The notes: generated by a model from the letters alone, not told the origin. DNA of 64,000 bases from CAVSUZ01 sp963795415 (GCA_963795415.1 CAWCHQ010000001.1:2542001-2606000), one strand, 5' to 3'. Counted from the stretch's first letter, positions 9,296-18,728 are shown. Numbers and translations are program-made.

Positions 9296-9778
9296 ATGAG
9301 AGAAGCTGCCGATGCCGCCATGCCTGTGCTGGACGCAATCGACCGCCGCATTCTGGCGGAACTGCAGGCCGGCGGGCGGATCACGAACGTAGAGCTGGCC
9401 CGCCGGGCCGGGATATCCGCGCCGCCCTGTTTGCGGCGGGTGCGGCGGCTGGAGGAGGCGGGGGTGATCCGCGGCTATCATGCGGATTCAGATCCGCAGA
9501 AGCTCGGCTGGGAGATCACGTTTTTTGCCGTCGTCGGGCTGGACAGCCAGAAGGAGAGCGTGCTGTCGGATTTCGAAACGCTCGTGGGTGGCTGGCCCGA
9601 GGTTCGGGAGTGCCACATGATCCGCGGCGGCGGCGATTTTCTGTTGAAACTGGTCGCGCGCGATACGGCACACGAGAACCAGTTGACACAGCACCTGACC
9701 GGATTGCCGACGGTCAGCCGCGTGCAGACGCTGCAGACGATCCGCACCAGCCGGATGCTGGCAGGCGTGCCGCTATAG
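9296..9778 (+). CDS. Lrp/AsnC family transcriptional regulator
   Basis: 160-residue feast/famine regulator. The N-terminal helix-turn-helix is 'LDAIDRRILAELQAGGRITN' followed by 'ELARRAGISAPPCLRRVRRL'; the C-terminal RAM/AsnC ligand-binding domain includes 'VRECHMIRGGGDFLLKLVA'. Such proteins bind amino acids and form octamers. A second possible start at ATG 9320 would drop eight residues; neither has a convincing ribosome site. It stands alone, divergent from motBA and convergent with two small unknown genes, so no target can be assigned. Confidence 0.9.
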   Translation: MREAADAAMPVLDAIDRRILAELQAGGRITNVELARRAGISAPPCLRRVRRLEEAGVIRGYHADSDPQKLGWEITFFAVVGLDSQKESVLSDFETLVGGWPEVRECHMIRGGGDFLLKLVARDTAHENQLTQHLTGLPTVSRVQTLQTIRTSRMLAGVPL

Positions 9779-9823
9779 CGGGAGAGGTCGGGCAGAAGAG
9801 GGGCTCCGCACGAACGGGCGCGA

Positions 9824-10141
9824 TTAACCAGGTTTCCAGTTTTCGTCGGGATCCTTGTTTGGCTCAGGGCCGGGAGGCAGGCGGGGGCGCGCACGTTCCT
9901 GCAATGCGCCAATCTGGCGCGCTAGTTCCGCAACAACTGCTGATGCAGCTGCGGCGGCGGCCCCCTTGGCTTCCGCGATCAAGATTTCTTCTCGGGCCTC
10001 CAGCTTAGTGATCCGATCTTTCAGCGCTTGGATTTCCTTGGCCTGGGCTTCGATGAGAGCGATATGCTTCGCCTCGACACCCAGCAAACGGTCAGCGGCT
10101 CTGGCGACCCTCAGCAGCCATTCCAGAGGATTGGATGCCAC
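9824..10141 (-). CDS. Small coiled-coil protein of unknown function
   Basis: 105 residues, no family recognised. Residues about 20-75 are a predicted coiled coil (EAKHIALIEAQAKEIQALKD, then KLEAREEILIAEAKG) followed by an Ala-rich helix and a Pro-rich tail ending in DENWKPG. The N-terminal 'NPLEWLLRVARAADRLLG' is amphipathic. It follows the 97-residue gene after 6 bases, so both are probably made from one transcript. The codon pattern looks coding. No toxin, antitoxin or phage motif was recognised. Confidence 0.55.
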   Translation of the reverse strand: MASNPLEWLLRVARAADRLLGVEAKHIALIEAQAKEIQALKDRITKLEAREEILIAEAKGAAAAAASAVVAELARQIGALQERARPRLPPGPEPNKDPDENWKPG

Positions 10142-10147
10142 AGGTGA

Positions 10148-10441
10148 CTAAAGGCCGTAATGATCCATCAGCTTTTGGGTCCTCTCTTCGAGAGAGGGCA
10201 ACTGTTCCTCGATGCGCTCCAAGGTATGACGGATTTCGAGCCCCTCTTTGGTGAGGGGCTCCCCGCGGTCCGCCCCCATTTTCCAAATGAGGTATTTGGC
10301 AGCGAGCACCGGCGCAAGTCTCGTGGAAAACTCGGGGGCCTGGCGTTCGAGCTCGGTCCTAATTGCCTGCTCCCAGGCGCTCAGGTACTCAGGTCTTTCG
10401 TTAAGTTCCGGGTCGGTAATGTCTTCAGCGGGCAGGCCCAT
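10148..10441 (-). CDS. Small protein of unknown function
   Basis: 97-residue acidic, helical protein (starts MGLPAEDITDPELNERPEY; ends EERTQKLMDHYGL). No family recognised. It contains a Trp/Tyr-bearing middle (KYLIWKMGADRGEP) and a C-terminal charged helix that could pair with the coiled coil of the next gene. It sits between two other small minus-strand genes with short gaps, which supports a three-gene unit. The function is unknown. Confidence 0.55.
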   Translation of the reverse strand: MGLPAEDITDPELNERPEYLSAWEQAIRTELERQAPEFSTRLAPVLAAKYLIWKMGADRGEPLTKEGLEIRHTLERIEEQLPSLEERTQKLMDHYGL

Positions 10442-10503
10442 TCGTGGAATATAAGCTTGATCTCATCCTCGCGCCATGCCGCCACGAGCCGCGGCCACAG
10501 GCT

Positions 10504-10680
10504 TCAGCGGGATTTACGCCGCACCGCCGCGTATCGGGTCTGCACGTTCCGCGGGACGAGCTGATCGAGGCTCATCGGTTGGGTGGCCGCGCCTAGCTTT
10601 TCGAGGGCGTTTTTGATTTCTCCGGGTTCCGTTGAAGCCGTGTTAACCTCCGGCCGTGCTTGTGCAAAGGACGGGATCAT
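10504..10680 (-). CDS. Small basic protein, first gene of an unknown three-gene unit
   Basis: 58 residues, beginning MIPSFAQARPEVNTASTEPG and ending YAAVRRKSR. The middle 'EIKNALEKLGAATQPMSLDQ' followed by 'LVPRNVQTRYAAVRR' looks like a short helical, basic, possibly nucleic-acid-binding protein, but I do not recognise a family. The start ATG at 10678-10680 overlaps a 17-bp perfect palindrome, which would suit self-regulation. The gap to the next gene is 62 bases. Reality of this gene is uncertain because it is short. Confidence 0.4.
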   Translation of the reverse strand: MIPSFAQARPEVNTASTEPGEIKNALEKLGAATQPMSLDQLVPRNVQTRYAAVRRKSR

Positions 10681-10696
10681 AATGCGTTACGCATTA
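10680..10696 (-). promoter_or_regulatory. 17-bp perfect palindrome over a start codon, possible operator
   Basis: TAATGCGT-T-ACGCATTA, arms of 8 bases around one base, beginning at the first base of the 58-residue gene's ATG (minus strand). Its position suits a repressor site blocking initiation. It stands out as AT-containing and symmetric in GC-rich DNA. The binding factor is unknown. Confidence 0.4.
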
Positions 10697-10798
10697 CATA
10701 TCGGCCGAACTTCAGGTCGAAACCTCGCCAGGTGATCGAGCGACGCAGCTGTGCCAGAGCAACTTGACGGCTGACGCCGTCCGGCCCAACGGGGCGGC

Positions 10799-11929
10799 AT
10801 GAGTGTGCTCGCCGAGCGCCACGCGCCGCCGGCCCAGCTGGCTGCGCCGGAGCTGACCGTGATCGTGCCGTGCTACAATGAAGCGCCGAACGTGGCGCCG
10901 CTACTGGCAAAGCTCGAGCAGGCGCTGGACGGGATCGGGTGGGAAGCGATTTTCGTCGATGACGACAGCCCGGATGGCACGGCGGCCGAGGTGCGGCGGA
11001 TCGCCTCCTGCGACCCGCGCGTGCGCTGCATACGGCGCATCGGACGGCGGGGGCTGGCGAGCGCGGTGATCGAGGGCGCTCTGGCGTCGTCAGCGCCGTA
11101 TGTCGCGGTAATCGACGGGGACATGCAGCATGACGAGACGCGGCTGCCGCTGATGCTGTCGCTGCTGCGGCAGGGCGGGTGTGATCTTGTGATCGCCAGC
11201 CGGCATATCGAGGGCGGAGACGCGAGCGGGCTTCCCTCGTTGTGGCGGCACGTCCTGTCCGGTGGAGGAATCCGGCTGGCACAACGGGTGCTGCCGGTGC
11301 AGGTGACGGACCCGATGAGCGGGTTTTTCATGCTGCCGCAGCCGTTGTTCGAGCGCGCGGCCCCGTCTCTCACCGGCCAGGGATTCAAGGTCCTCCTCGA
11401 CCTACTAATGTCTGCGCCGGCAGGGCTGCGGGTGACGGAGGTGCCGAGCAGGTTCCGCGAGCGGCAGGCGGGGAGCAGCAAGCTCGATGTGCTGGTACTG
11501 GCGCAGTTCGGTGGGCTGTTGCTGGACAAGTTGCTGCGCGGGCTGGTGCCGCTGCGCTTCATCGCGTTCGCGGCGATCGGCGCGTTGGGGCTTGTGGTGC
11601 ATCTGGCCGTGCTTACGACGGTGCTGAAGGCGCTGCGGCTTTCGTTCGGCGAAGCGCAGGCGGTAGCCACGGTGGTCGCGATGGGGTTCAATTTCGAACT
11701 GAACAACCTGATCACCTATCGCGACCAGCGTCTTCGCGGGCCGGCGCTGTGGCGCGGGTTGCTGGTGTTCATGGCGGTGTGCGGGCTTGGCGCGGGGGCG
11801 AATATCGGCATCGCTCGGGCGCTCTATTCGGATCATACCGGGTGGCCTCTGGCGGGCGCGACGGGCGCGGTGGTCGGGCTGGTGTGGAACTACGCTGTTT
11901 CCGCGACGCTGGTGTGGCGCGCCCGCTGA
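10799..11929 (+). CDS. Glycosyltransferase family 2 fused to GtrA-like membrane domain
   Basis: 376-residue two-domain protein. The N-terminal GT-A domain (residues about 20-230) has 'LTVIVPCYNEAPNVAPLL', the nucleotide/metal motif 'FVDDDSPDGT' and 'YVAVIDGDMQHDE', as in dolichyl-phosphate mannose synthases: it transfers a sugar from a nucleotide sugar to polyprenyl phosphate. The C-terminal part (about 245-376) has four hydrophobic helices of the GtrA type, thought to flip or present the lipid-linked sugar. The following GT39-type gene starts inside its last 16 bases, and would use the lipid-linked sugar as donor. Confidence 0.9.
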   Translation: MSVLAERHAPPAQLAAPELTVIVPCYNEAPNVAPLLAKLEQALDGIGWEAIFVDDDSPDGTAAEVRRIASCDPRVRCIRRIGRRGLASAVIEGALASSAPYVAVIDGDMQHDETRLPLMLSLLRQGGCDLVIASRHIEGGDASGLPSLWRHVLSGGGIRLAQRVLPVQVTDPMSGFFMLPQPLFERAAPSLTGQGFKVLLDLLMSAPAGLRVTEVPSRFRERQAGSSKLDVLVLAQFGGLLLDKLLRGLVPLRFIAFAAIGALGLVVHLAVLTTVLKALRLSFGEAQAVATVVAMGFNFELNNLITYRDQRLRGPALWRGLLVFMAVCGLGAGANIGIARALYSDHTGWPLAGATGAVVGLVWNYAVSATLVWRAR

Positions 11930-13370
11930 AGCTGGCGCTGGCCGCCCTGGCGGTGCTCACGGCGGTCCGGCTGATGGTTGCCGCTCTTGCGCCGCTGTCC
12001 CCGGACGAGGCGTATTACTGGGTGTGGTCGCGCGACCTGCAGGCCGGCTATCTGGATGGCCCGCCGATGGTGGCCTGGTGGATACGGGCGGGGACGCTGA
12101 TCGCCGGGCAGGGGGCGTTGGGTGTGCGGCTGCTGGGGCCGATCTCGGCCGCCCTCGGGTCGCTTCTGCTGTATCAGGCGGGGGAGGCGCTGCTGCCGCG
12201 CCGCGGCGCCGGGATCACGGCGGCCGTGCTGCTGAACGCGATGCTGCTGTTCGGCGCGGGCGCGGTGATCATAACTCCGGACACGCCGCTGCTGTTCTTC
12301 TGGGTTTGCGCGCTCTGGTCCGCGGCGATGTTCGTGCGGGACAGGAATGATTGGCGGCTGCTGGCGGCGGGGGTGTTCGCGGGCCTGGCGGTGAACAGCA
12401 AATACACGGCGACCTTCCTGGTGCTTGGGCTTGGACTGTGGATTCTGCTGACGCCAAGACTGTGGCGGGTGCTGCTGCGGCCGGCGGCGTGGTGGGGTGT
12501 GCTGTGGGGAGCGGCGGTTTTCGCGCCGATGGTGGCGTGGAATCAGGCCCATCATTGGGCGAGCTTCGAGAAGCAGGGCGGGCGGATCGGCGATTTCGCC
12601 TGGGGCCGGGCGGGACGGTTTCTGGGGGAACTGATCGTCGGTCAGATCGGGCTTGCGACGCCGCTGGTGTTCCTGCTGTGCGTGGGCGGCGTGGTGCTGG
12701 CGGTCCGGCTGGCGTGGCGCCGGCGCGACCCGGCGTGGATGTTGCTGGCGGCGCTGACGGTTCCGCCGATACTGGTGTTCGTGGAGCATGCGCTTGGTGA
12801 CCGCGTGCAGGCGAACTGGCCCGCCATCATCTACCCGGCCGCGGTGGTGGCGGCATGCGGGTTGGACGCGCGGTTCTGGCAGCGCCTGCGACGGCCGGCG
12901 GTGGCGCTGGGGCTTGCGATCACTGGTGTGGTCTATGTGCAGGCTGCCACCGGGGTGATTCCGCTGCCTCCCGGGTTGATCCGACCGCCTTGCAGCTAGC
13001 CGGGTGGCGGGGCCTGGCGGGGCAGGTTGATGCGCTGGCGCGGCAGACCGGCGCCCGCTTCATCGCCGCGGACGACTATGGCCCCGCGGCGAAACTGGCG
13101 CGGGAGCTGCCTGGCCCGCTGCCGGTGATCGGCGTGGAGCCGCGCTGGGCCTTTTTCACCTTGAAGCGCCCCGAGCTGACCGGACAGACCGGGTTGCTGA
13201 TCCGCAGCGAGCGCCGCGGGCCGGATATCGCCATGGCGCCGTGGGCGGCATTGAAGCCGGTAGGCGAGGCCGAGCGCATGAGCGGCAACGCGGTGGTGGA
13301 GAAGTTCCGGATTTTCGAGGTCTTGGCCCGGCCGAGCGCCGCGCCCATGGCGGTGCTACCGCGTCCTTGA
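11914..13370 (+). pseudogene. GT39/ArnT-type membrane glycosyltransferase, frameshifted
   Basis: Multi-spanning transferase that uses polyprenyl-phosphate sugars. From GTG 11914 the frame shows the catalytic loop 'LSPDEAYYWVWSRDLQAGY' and 'DGPPMVAWWIR', then many membrane helices and 'GDRVQANWPAIIYPAA'. At about 12976 the frame runs into a stop at 12999, while the family C-terminus continues in another frame ('DPTALQLAGWRGLAGQVDA' through 'EKFRIFEVLARP') to 13370. A missing T in GGGTT(T)GAT restores it. About 485 residues when joined. The truncated form would lack the soluble C-terminal domain. The start choice relies on the overlap with the upstream gene. Confidence 0.8.
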
Positions 13371-13416
13371 CGCGGTAGCTGTTGATTCGCGCCGGGTCTT
13401 GGCCAAGAAGAACGCC

Positions 13417-14766
13417 ATGCCCGAGCTTTATGTGCACAACAGCATGAGCCGCCGGCGCGAGAGATTCGCCCCGGCCGACCCGTCGCATGTGCGCATCTAT
13501 GTCTGTGGCCCGACCGTCTATGACCTGGCGCATATCGGCAACGCGCGGCCGGTCGTGGTTTTTGACGTGCTGGCGCGGCTGCTGCGGAGGCTTTTCCCCC
13601 GCGTGACCTACGTCCGCAACGTCACCGACGTCGAGGACAAGATCAACGCGCGCGCCGCGGAAACGGGGGAGTCCATCGAGGCGATCACGGCTCGGACGCT
13701 GGCGGATTTCCATGCCGACATGGCCGCGCTCGGTGCGCTCCCACCGGACCAGGAACCGCGGGCGACCAACCACATCCCGGAGATGATCGCCCTGATCGAG
13801 CGGCTGATCACCTCGGGGCACGCTTACGAAGCGGAAGGCCACGTGCTGTTTTCGGTGCACAGTTTCGCCGAATATGGTCGGCTTTCGGGGCGGAGCCCGG
13901 ACGAGTTGCTGGCGGGAGCGCGGATCGATGTGGCGCCGTATAAGCGCGATCCGGGCGATTTCGTGCTGTGGAAGCCCTCCACCCCGGATCTTCCCGGTTG
14001 GGATAGCCCCTGGGGCCGCGGCCGCCCTGGCTGGCACATCGAATGCTCCGCCATGTCATGGCGCTATCTGGGCGAGACGTTCGACATCCATGGTGGCGGC
14101 ACCGACCTGATCTTTCCGCATCATGAGAACGAGCTGGCGCAGAGCGTGTGCGCATTTCCGGGCAGTGATTTCGCCCGGTACTGGATGCACAACGCGATGC
14201 TGCTGGTGAACGGGGAGAAGATGTCGAAATCGCTCGGCAACTTCTTCACGGTGCGGGAAGTACTGGCGAAGGCGCCGGGCGAGGCGATCCGGCTGTTGCT
14301 GCTGGGCACGCATTACCGCGGGGAGCTGGACTTCACCGACAAGGCGCTGGCGGAGGCGCGACGGCAGCTCGACCGGTTTTACCGGGCACTGGAGCGTGCG
14401 CCCGGCGCGGAGGGCGAGGGCGAAATTCCAGCACCGGTGCTGGGGGCGTTGTGCGACGACCTGAATACGCCGCTGGCGATTGCCCGCATGCACGAGCTGG
14501 CAGATGCCGCGCTGGCGGGGGATGCGGGTGCGGCGCGGGGACTGCGGGCGGCGGGGCGGGTTCTGGGGCTGGTGCAGCAGGATCCGGCGGGGTGGTTCCG
14601 CGGGGGCGAGGATGCGGCGGAGATTGAGGCGGCCATCTCGGAGCGCCTGTCGGCGCGGAAGGCACGGGATTTCGCCAGGGCGGATGCGATCCGGGAGCGG
14701 CTGAAAGAGCAAGGGGTATTGCTGGAGGACACGCCGTCGGGGACGACCTGGCGCCGGGCCTCATGA
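13417..14766 (+). CDS. cysS: Cysteinyl-tRNA synthetase
   Basis: Class I aminoacyl-tRNA synthetase charging tRNA-Cys with cysteine. 449 residues from ATG 13417 (an upstream TTG at 13399 would add six). It has the zinc Cys C30 in 'YVCGPTVYD', the HIGH-type motif HIGN at residues 39-42, further zinc ligands around 'GWHIECSAMS' and the HHENE stretch, and KMSKS at 268-272. It overlaps trmJ by ATGA. An essential gene, intact here in contrast to its frameshifted upstream neighbour. Confidence 0.97.
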   Translation: MPELYVHNSMSRRRERFAPADPSHVRIYVCGPTVYDLAHIGNARPVVVFDVLARLLRRLFPRVTYVRNVTDVEDKINARAAETGESIEAITARTLADFHADMAALGALPPDQEPRATNHIPEMIALIERLITSGHAYEAEGHVLFSVHSFAEYGRLSGRSPDELLAGARIDVAPYKRDPGDFVLWKPSTPDLPGWDSPWGRGRPGWHIECSAMSWRYLGETFDIHGGGTDLIFPHHENELAQSVCAFPGSDFARYWMHNAMLLVNGEKMSKSLGNFFTVREVLAKAPGEAIRLLLLGTHYRGELDFTDKALAEARRQLDRFYRALERAPGAEGEGEIPAPVLGALCDDLNTPLAIARMHELADAALAGDAGAARGLRAAGRVLGLVQQDPAGWFRGGEDAAEIEAAISERLSARKARDFARADAIRERLKEQGVLLEDTPSGTTWRRAS

Positions 14767-15551
14767 CGGGACGGGAGCATGGGGCCAATCTGGCGCCGAT
14801 CGGCAACTCGCCGGTGGTGGTGCTGGTCCGGCCGCAGCTCGCGGACAATATCGGCGCCTGCGCGCGGGCCATGGCGAATGGCGGGTTGTTTCATCTGCGC
14901 CTTGTGGCGCCGCGCGACGGATGGCCGCAGCACAAGGCGTGGCGGAATGCCTCCGGGGCGCAGCCTGTTCTGGAAGCTGCCAGCCTGCATGACACGGTGG
15001 CGGATGCGGTCGCCGACCTGCACCACGTGTTCGCGACGTGTCCGCGTCCGCGGCATATCATCAAGCCGGTGCTGACGGCGCGCGGCGCGGCCTGGGAGCT
15101 GCGGGAGGTCTGCGGGCGGGGGCTCCGGGCGGGGATTCTGTTCGGCCCGGAGCGCGCCGGGCTGGACAACGACGACATGGCGCAGTCGGAGGCGCTGATC
15201 CGGTATCCGCTGAATCCGGGTTTCATGTCGCTGAACCTGGCACAGGCAGTGATGGTGATGGCCTATGAATGGTGGATGGCGGACGAGGGGACGGCTCCGC
15301 GCGAGATGATGACGAACGAAACCGAGGTGGCGACGAAAGGGGAGCTGGAGAATTTTCTGACGCATCTGACGGATGAACTGGATGCTTGCGGGTTCCTGCG
15401 GAACCTGCCGAAGCGGCCCGGTATAGTGCGGAATCTCCGGCATTTTTTCGCGCGCGGCGAAGTGACGCAGCAGGAGCTGCGGACTTTGCACGGGATCGTC
15501 ACCGAGCTGGCGCGGGGGAGGCGACAGCTTGGCCGCGACGAACCCGGCTGA
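14763..15551 (+). CDS. trmJ: tRNA (cytidine/uridine-2'-O-)-methyltransferase, TrmJ-like
   Basis: SPOUT-class methyltransferase that methylates the 2'-hydroxyl of tRNA position 32, using S-adenosylmethionine. Motif 1 is 'VLVRPQLADNIGACARAMAN'; the knotted SAM site is 'GILFGPERAGLDNDDM' followed by 'YPLNPGFMSLNLAQAVMVMA'. 262 residues, the usual length with the helical C-terminal extension. It is translationally coupled to cysS (4-base overlap), and hpnE starts inside its last 23 bases. Confidence 0.92.
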   Translation: MTGREHGANLAPIGNSPVVVLVRPQLADNIGACARAMANGGLFHLRLVAPRDGWPQHKAWRNASGAQPVLEAASLHDTVADAVADLHHVFATCPRPRHIIKPVLTARGAAWELREVCGRGLRAGILFGPERAGLDNDDMAQSEALIRYPLNPGFMSLNLAQAVMVMAYEWWMADEGTAPREMMTNETEVATKGELENFLTHLTDELDACGFLRNLPKRPGIVRNLRHFFARGEVTQQELRTLHGIVTELARGRRQLGRDEPG

Positions 15552-16794
15552 AGCGGGCCGCGTGCATGTCGTCGGGGCCGGGCTGGCGGGCGTGGCGGCG
15601 GCGTTATCGCTGAGCGCGGCGGGCCGGGCGGTCACGGTGCATGAGGCGGCGCCCTCGGCCGGGGGACGCTGCCGGTCGTATTTCGACCGCGAGCTGGGGC
15701 TGACAATCGACAATGGCAATCATCTGCTGCTGTCCGGCAACGGCGCGGCGATGGCGTATTTGCGGGAGACCGGCGCGGGCGATGCGCTGGGGGGACCGGC
15801 GCAGGCGGTACCTCCGTTCGTCGATGTGGGGAGCGGGCGGGGGTGGGCGTTGCGGATCAACGCGGGGCGGCTGCCGTGGTGGATTCTCTTGCCCTCGCGG
15901 CGGGTGCCCGGAACGAGGGTTTGGGACTACCTGCCTCTGGCGGCGCTGGGACGGGTGCGGGATGACCGGAGCGTGGCGGAGCTTTTGCCGCGGTCGCTCC
16001 TGTTCGAGCGGCTGCTGGAGCCTCTGGCGATAGCCGCGCTGAATACGCCTCCGGAGCAGGGGCTGGGGCGTCTGCTGGGGGCGGTGGTGCGGGAGACGCT
16101 GATGCGGGGAGGGGCGGCGTGCGTGCCTCGGTTTCCGCGCGAGTCGCTGGCGGCGGCGTTTGTCGATCCTGCCGTGGGGACGCTGCGCGCCCGGGGCGTG
16201 GAGCTGCGGTTCGGGCACCGGATCAGCGGGCTGGAGATCGCGGCGGGGCGGGTGACGGGGTTGGCGGCGGCGAATGGGATGGTGCCGGTGAGAGCGGTCG
16301 TTCTCGCGGTGCCGCCCTGGGTCGCCTCCGATCTGGTTCCGGGTCTGGTGGCGCCGGACGAATTTCAGGCCATCCTCAATATCCATTTCCGCGTGGACGC
16401 CGACCCGGGGCCGGCCGGCTTTTACGGGCTGATCGGCGGGACGGCGGAGTGGGTTTTTGTGAAGCCCGGGCACGTGTCAGTCACGATCAGCGCGGCGAAC
16501 CGGATGGTGGATCAGGCGGCGGAGGCGATTGCCCGGGCGGTCTGGCTGGATGTGCGGGCGGTGCTGGGCCTGGCGGGCGAGATGCCGGCCTGCCGGGTGG
16601 TGAAGGAGAGGCGGGCGACTTTCGCGGCAACGGCGGCGCAGGAGCGGCGGCGGCCAGGGCCGAGGACCGCGATTGTGAACCTGGCGCTGGCGGGGGATTG
16701 GACGGCGACCGGGTTGCCCGCGACGATCGAAGGTGCCATCCGGTCTGGCCGCCGCGCTGCCGAGATGATTTTGAGCGAATGCCTGACACGATAA
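15529..16794 (+). CDS. hpnE: Hydroxysqualene dehydroxylase HpnE
   Basis: FAD-dependent enzyme of hopanoid biosynthesis, reducing hydroxysqualene to squalene. The N-terminal Rossmann motif is 'VHVVGAGLAGVAAALSLSAA', then 'SAGGRCRSYFD' and the family 'DNGNHLLLSGN'; the C-terminal FAD contact is 'LAGDWTATGLPATIEGAIRSG'. 421 residues from TTG 15529, with GAGG about 9 bases upstream and overlap with trmJ. The last 16 bases overlap the squalene-hopene cyclase start. HpnC/HpnD, which make the substrate, are not in the window. Confidence 0.93.
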   Translation: MAATNPAEAGRVHVVGAGLAGVAAALSLSAAGRAVTVHEAAPSAGGRCRSYFDRELGLTIDNGNHLLLSGNGAAMAYLRETGAGDALGGPAQAVPPFVDVGSGRGWALRINAGRLPWWILLPSRRVPGTRVWDYLPLAALGRVRDDRSVAELLPRSLLFERLLEPLAIAALNTPPEQGLGRLLGAVVRETLMRGGAACVPRFPRESLAAAFVDPAVGTLRARGVELRFGHRISGLEIAAGRVTGLAAANGMVPVRAVVLAVPPWVASDLVPGLVAPDEFQAILNIHFRVDADPGPAGFYGLIGGTAEWVFVKPGHVSVTISAANRMVDQAAEAIARAVWLDVRAVLGLAGEMPACRVVKERRATFAATAAQERRRPGPRTAIVNLALAGDWTATGLPATIEGAIRSGRRAAEMILSECLTR

Positions 16795-18728
16795 CCGCGC
16801 CTGTTTTTGACGATGATGCGCTTGCCGGTGCCGTGGAGCGCGCGCGCGATGCGCTGCTGCGGCGTCAGCACGCGGACGGGCACTGGGTATTCGAACTGGA
16901 GGCGGATGCGACGATCCCGGCGGAGTATGTGCTAATAGAGCATTTCCTCGATCGGATCGATGAGGCGCTGGAACAGAAGATCCGCGTCTATCTGCGCGCG
17001 GCGCAAGGCGAGCATGGCGGCTGGCCGCTGTTTCATGATGGGCGGTTGAATCTGTCGTGCAGTGTGAAGGCGTATTTCGCACTGCGCTGCATCGGGGATC
17101 CGGCGGATGCGCCGCATATGGTCCGCGCGCGGGAGGCAATCCTTGCCGCGGGGGGCGCGGAGCGGACGAATGTTTTCACTCGCGCGCAACTGGCGCTCTT
17201 CGCGCAGGTGCCGTGGCGGGCGGTGCCGGTGATGCCGCTGGAGATCATGCATCTGCCGCTATGGTTTCCGTTTCATCTGAGCAAAGTGTCGTACTGGTCG
17301 CGGACGGTGATCGTGCCGCTGCTGGTGCTCATGGCGCTGCGGCCTCGGGCGCGGAACCCGCGCGGGGTGAGTGTGCGGGAGCTGTTCCGGACCGACCCGT
17401 TCGAAGTGCGGGATTACATCAGGGGGCCGTACAAGTCGGCCTGGGGGCGGTTCTTCAAGGGGCTGGACAGCGCGCTGCGGGTGGCGCAGCCCTGGTTTCC
17501 GAAGCGGTCGCGGCAGAGTGCGATCAGCAAGTGCGTTTCATTCGTAACCGAGCGGCTTAACGGCGAGGACGGCTTGGGCGGGATTTACCCGGCGATCGCC
17601 AACAGCGTGATGATGTTCGACACGCTGGGGTATTCGCTGGAGGAGGAGCCGGCCTCGGTCGCGTGGGGCGCGGTTCGCAAGCTGTTGGTCGTGGAGGAGG
17701 GGCGGGCGTACTGCCAGCCGTGCCTCTCGCCGATCTGGGATACGGGGCTGGCGGCGCACGCCGTGGCGGAGGCGAGCGGGCGGGACGATTCCTCGGTGAT
17801 TGAGGCGTGCCGATGGCTGCTGGGGCGGCAGGTGTTGTCCGTGCCGGGGGACTGGGCGGTGCGGCGGCGCGATCTGCGGCCGGGCGGCTGGGCTTTTCAG
17901 TATTGGAACGACTATTACCCGGATGTGGACGACACGGCGGTGGTGGGGATGCTGCTGCATCGGAACGGCGATCCCGCCTATGCGGAATCCATCGCGCGGG
18001 CGCGCGAGTGGATCGTGGGCATGCAGTCGAAAGGCGGCGGAAGGTTCGATGGCGGCTGGGGCGCCTTCGAGCCGGAGAATACCCACCTGCATCTGAATCA
18101 CATTCCGTTCGCGGATCATGGTGCGCTGCTCGATCCTCCGACGGCGGACGTGACGGCGCGGTGCGTCTCTTTCCTGGCGCAGATCGGGATGAGTGTGGAT
18201 GATCCGGTGATGCGGCGAGCGCTGGCGTTTTTGCGGCGCGATCAGGAGGAAGATGGAAGCTGGTTCGGGCGGTGGGGCACGAATTATATTTACGGGACGT
18301 GGTCGGTACTGTGCGGGCTGAATGCCGCCGGTGTGGGATCGGATGATCCGGCGGTGGTGCGCGCGGTGGAGTGGCTCGTGTCGGTGCAGCGTGATGATGG
18401 CGGCTGGGGGGAGGACGAGGAGTGGTATGGCTCGGCGCCGCATGGGCATTACAAGGAGAGCACGGCGAGTCAGACGGCCTGGGCGCTGTTGGGGCTGATG
18501 GCAGCGGGGGCGGTGGATCATCCTTCGGTGGCGCGGGGCATTGCGTATCTGACGGCGACACAGCTTGGGGATGGGGAGTGGACGGAGCTGCCGTATACGG
18601 CGGTTGGTTTCCCGCGGGTGTTTTATCTTCGTTACCACGGATACCGGTTGCTTTTTCCGTTATTGGCGCTGGCGCGGTACCGGGAGCTGCGGCGGGGGAA
18701 TTCGCGGTTTGTGGCGGTGGGGTTTTGA
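16779..18728 (+). CDS. shc: Squalene-hopene cyclase
   Basis: Membrane-associated class II triterpene cyclase converting squalene to hopene/hopanol. The catalytic acid motif DVDDTA is at residues 382-387, and several QW repeats of the QxxxGxW type are visible (for example QEEDGSWFGRWG and QRDDGGWGEDEEW). 649 residues from ATG 16779, the usual length; the open frame extends upstream but that part is hpnE in another frame. Translational overlap with hpnE makes a two-step squalene-to-hopanoid unit. Hopanoids stabilise the outer membrane in acid- and alcohol-tolerant alphaproteobacteria. Confidence 0.96.
   Translation: MPDTITAPVFDDDALAGAVERARDALLRRQHADGHWVFELEADATIPAEYVLIEHFLDRIDEALEQKIRVYLRAAQGEHGGWPLFHDGRLNLSCSVKAYFALRCIGDPADAPHMVRAREAILAAGGAERTNVFTRAQLALFAQVPWRAVPVMPLEIMHLPLWFPFHLSKVSYWSRTVIVPLLVLMALRPRARNPRGVSVRELFRTDPFEVRDYIRGPYKSAWGRFFKGLDSALRVAQPWFPKRSRQSAISKCVSFVTERLNGEDGLGGIYPAIANSVMMFDTLGYSLEEEPASVAWGAVRKLLVVEEGRAYCQPCLSPIWDTGLAAHAVAEASGRDDSSVIEACRWLLGRQVLSVPGDWAVRRRDLRPGGWAFQYWNDYYPDVDDTAVVGMLLHRNGDPAYAESIARAREWIVGMQSKGGGRFDGGWGAFEPENTHLHLNHIPFADHGALLDPPTADVTARCVSFLAQIGMSVDDPVMRRALAFLRRDQEEDGSWFGRWGTNYIYGTWSVLCGLNAAGVGSDDPAVVRAVEWLVSVQRDDGGWGEDEEWYGSAPHGHYKESTASQTAWALLGLMAAGAVDHPSVARGIAYLTATQLGDGEWTELPYTAVGFPRVFYLRYHGYRLLFPLLALARYRELRRGNSRFVAVGF

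Noticed and set aside
11242..11913. N-terminal extension of the GT39-type gene
   Set aside because: It is an alternate frame of the GT2-GtrA gene; the transferase similarity starts at 11914.
16119..16778. N-terminal extension of squalene-hopene cyclase in an open frame
   Set aside because: This part overlaps hpnE in another frame and is low-complexity Gly/Arg; the cyclase family starts at ATG 16779.
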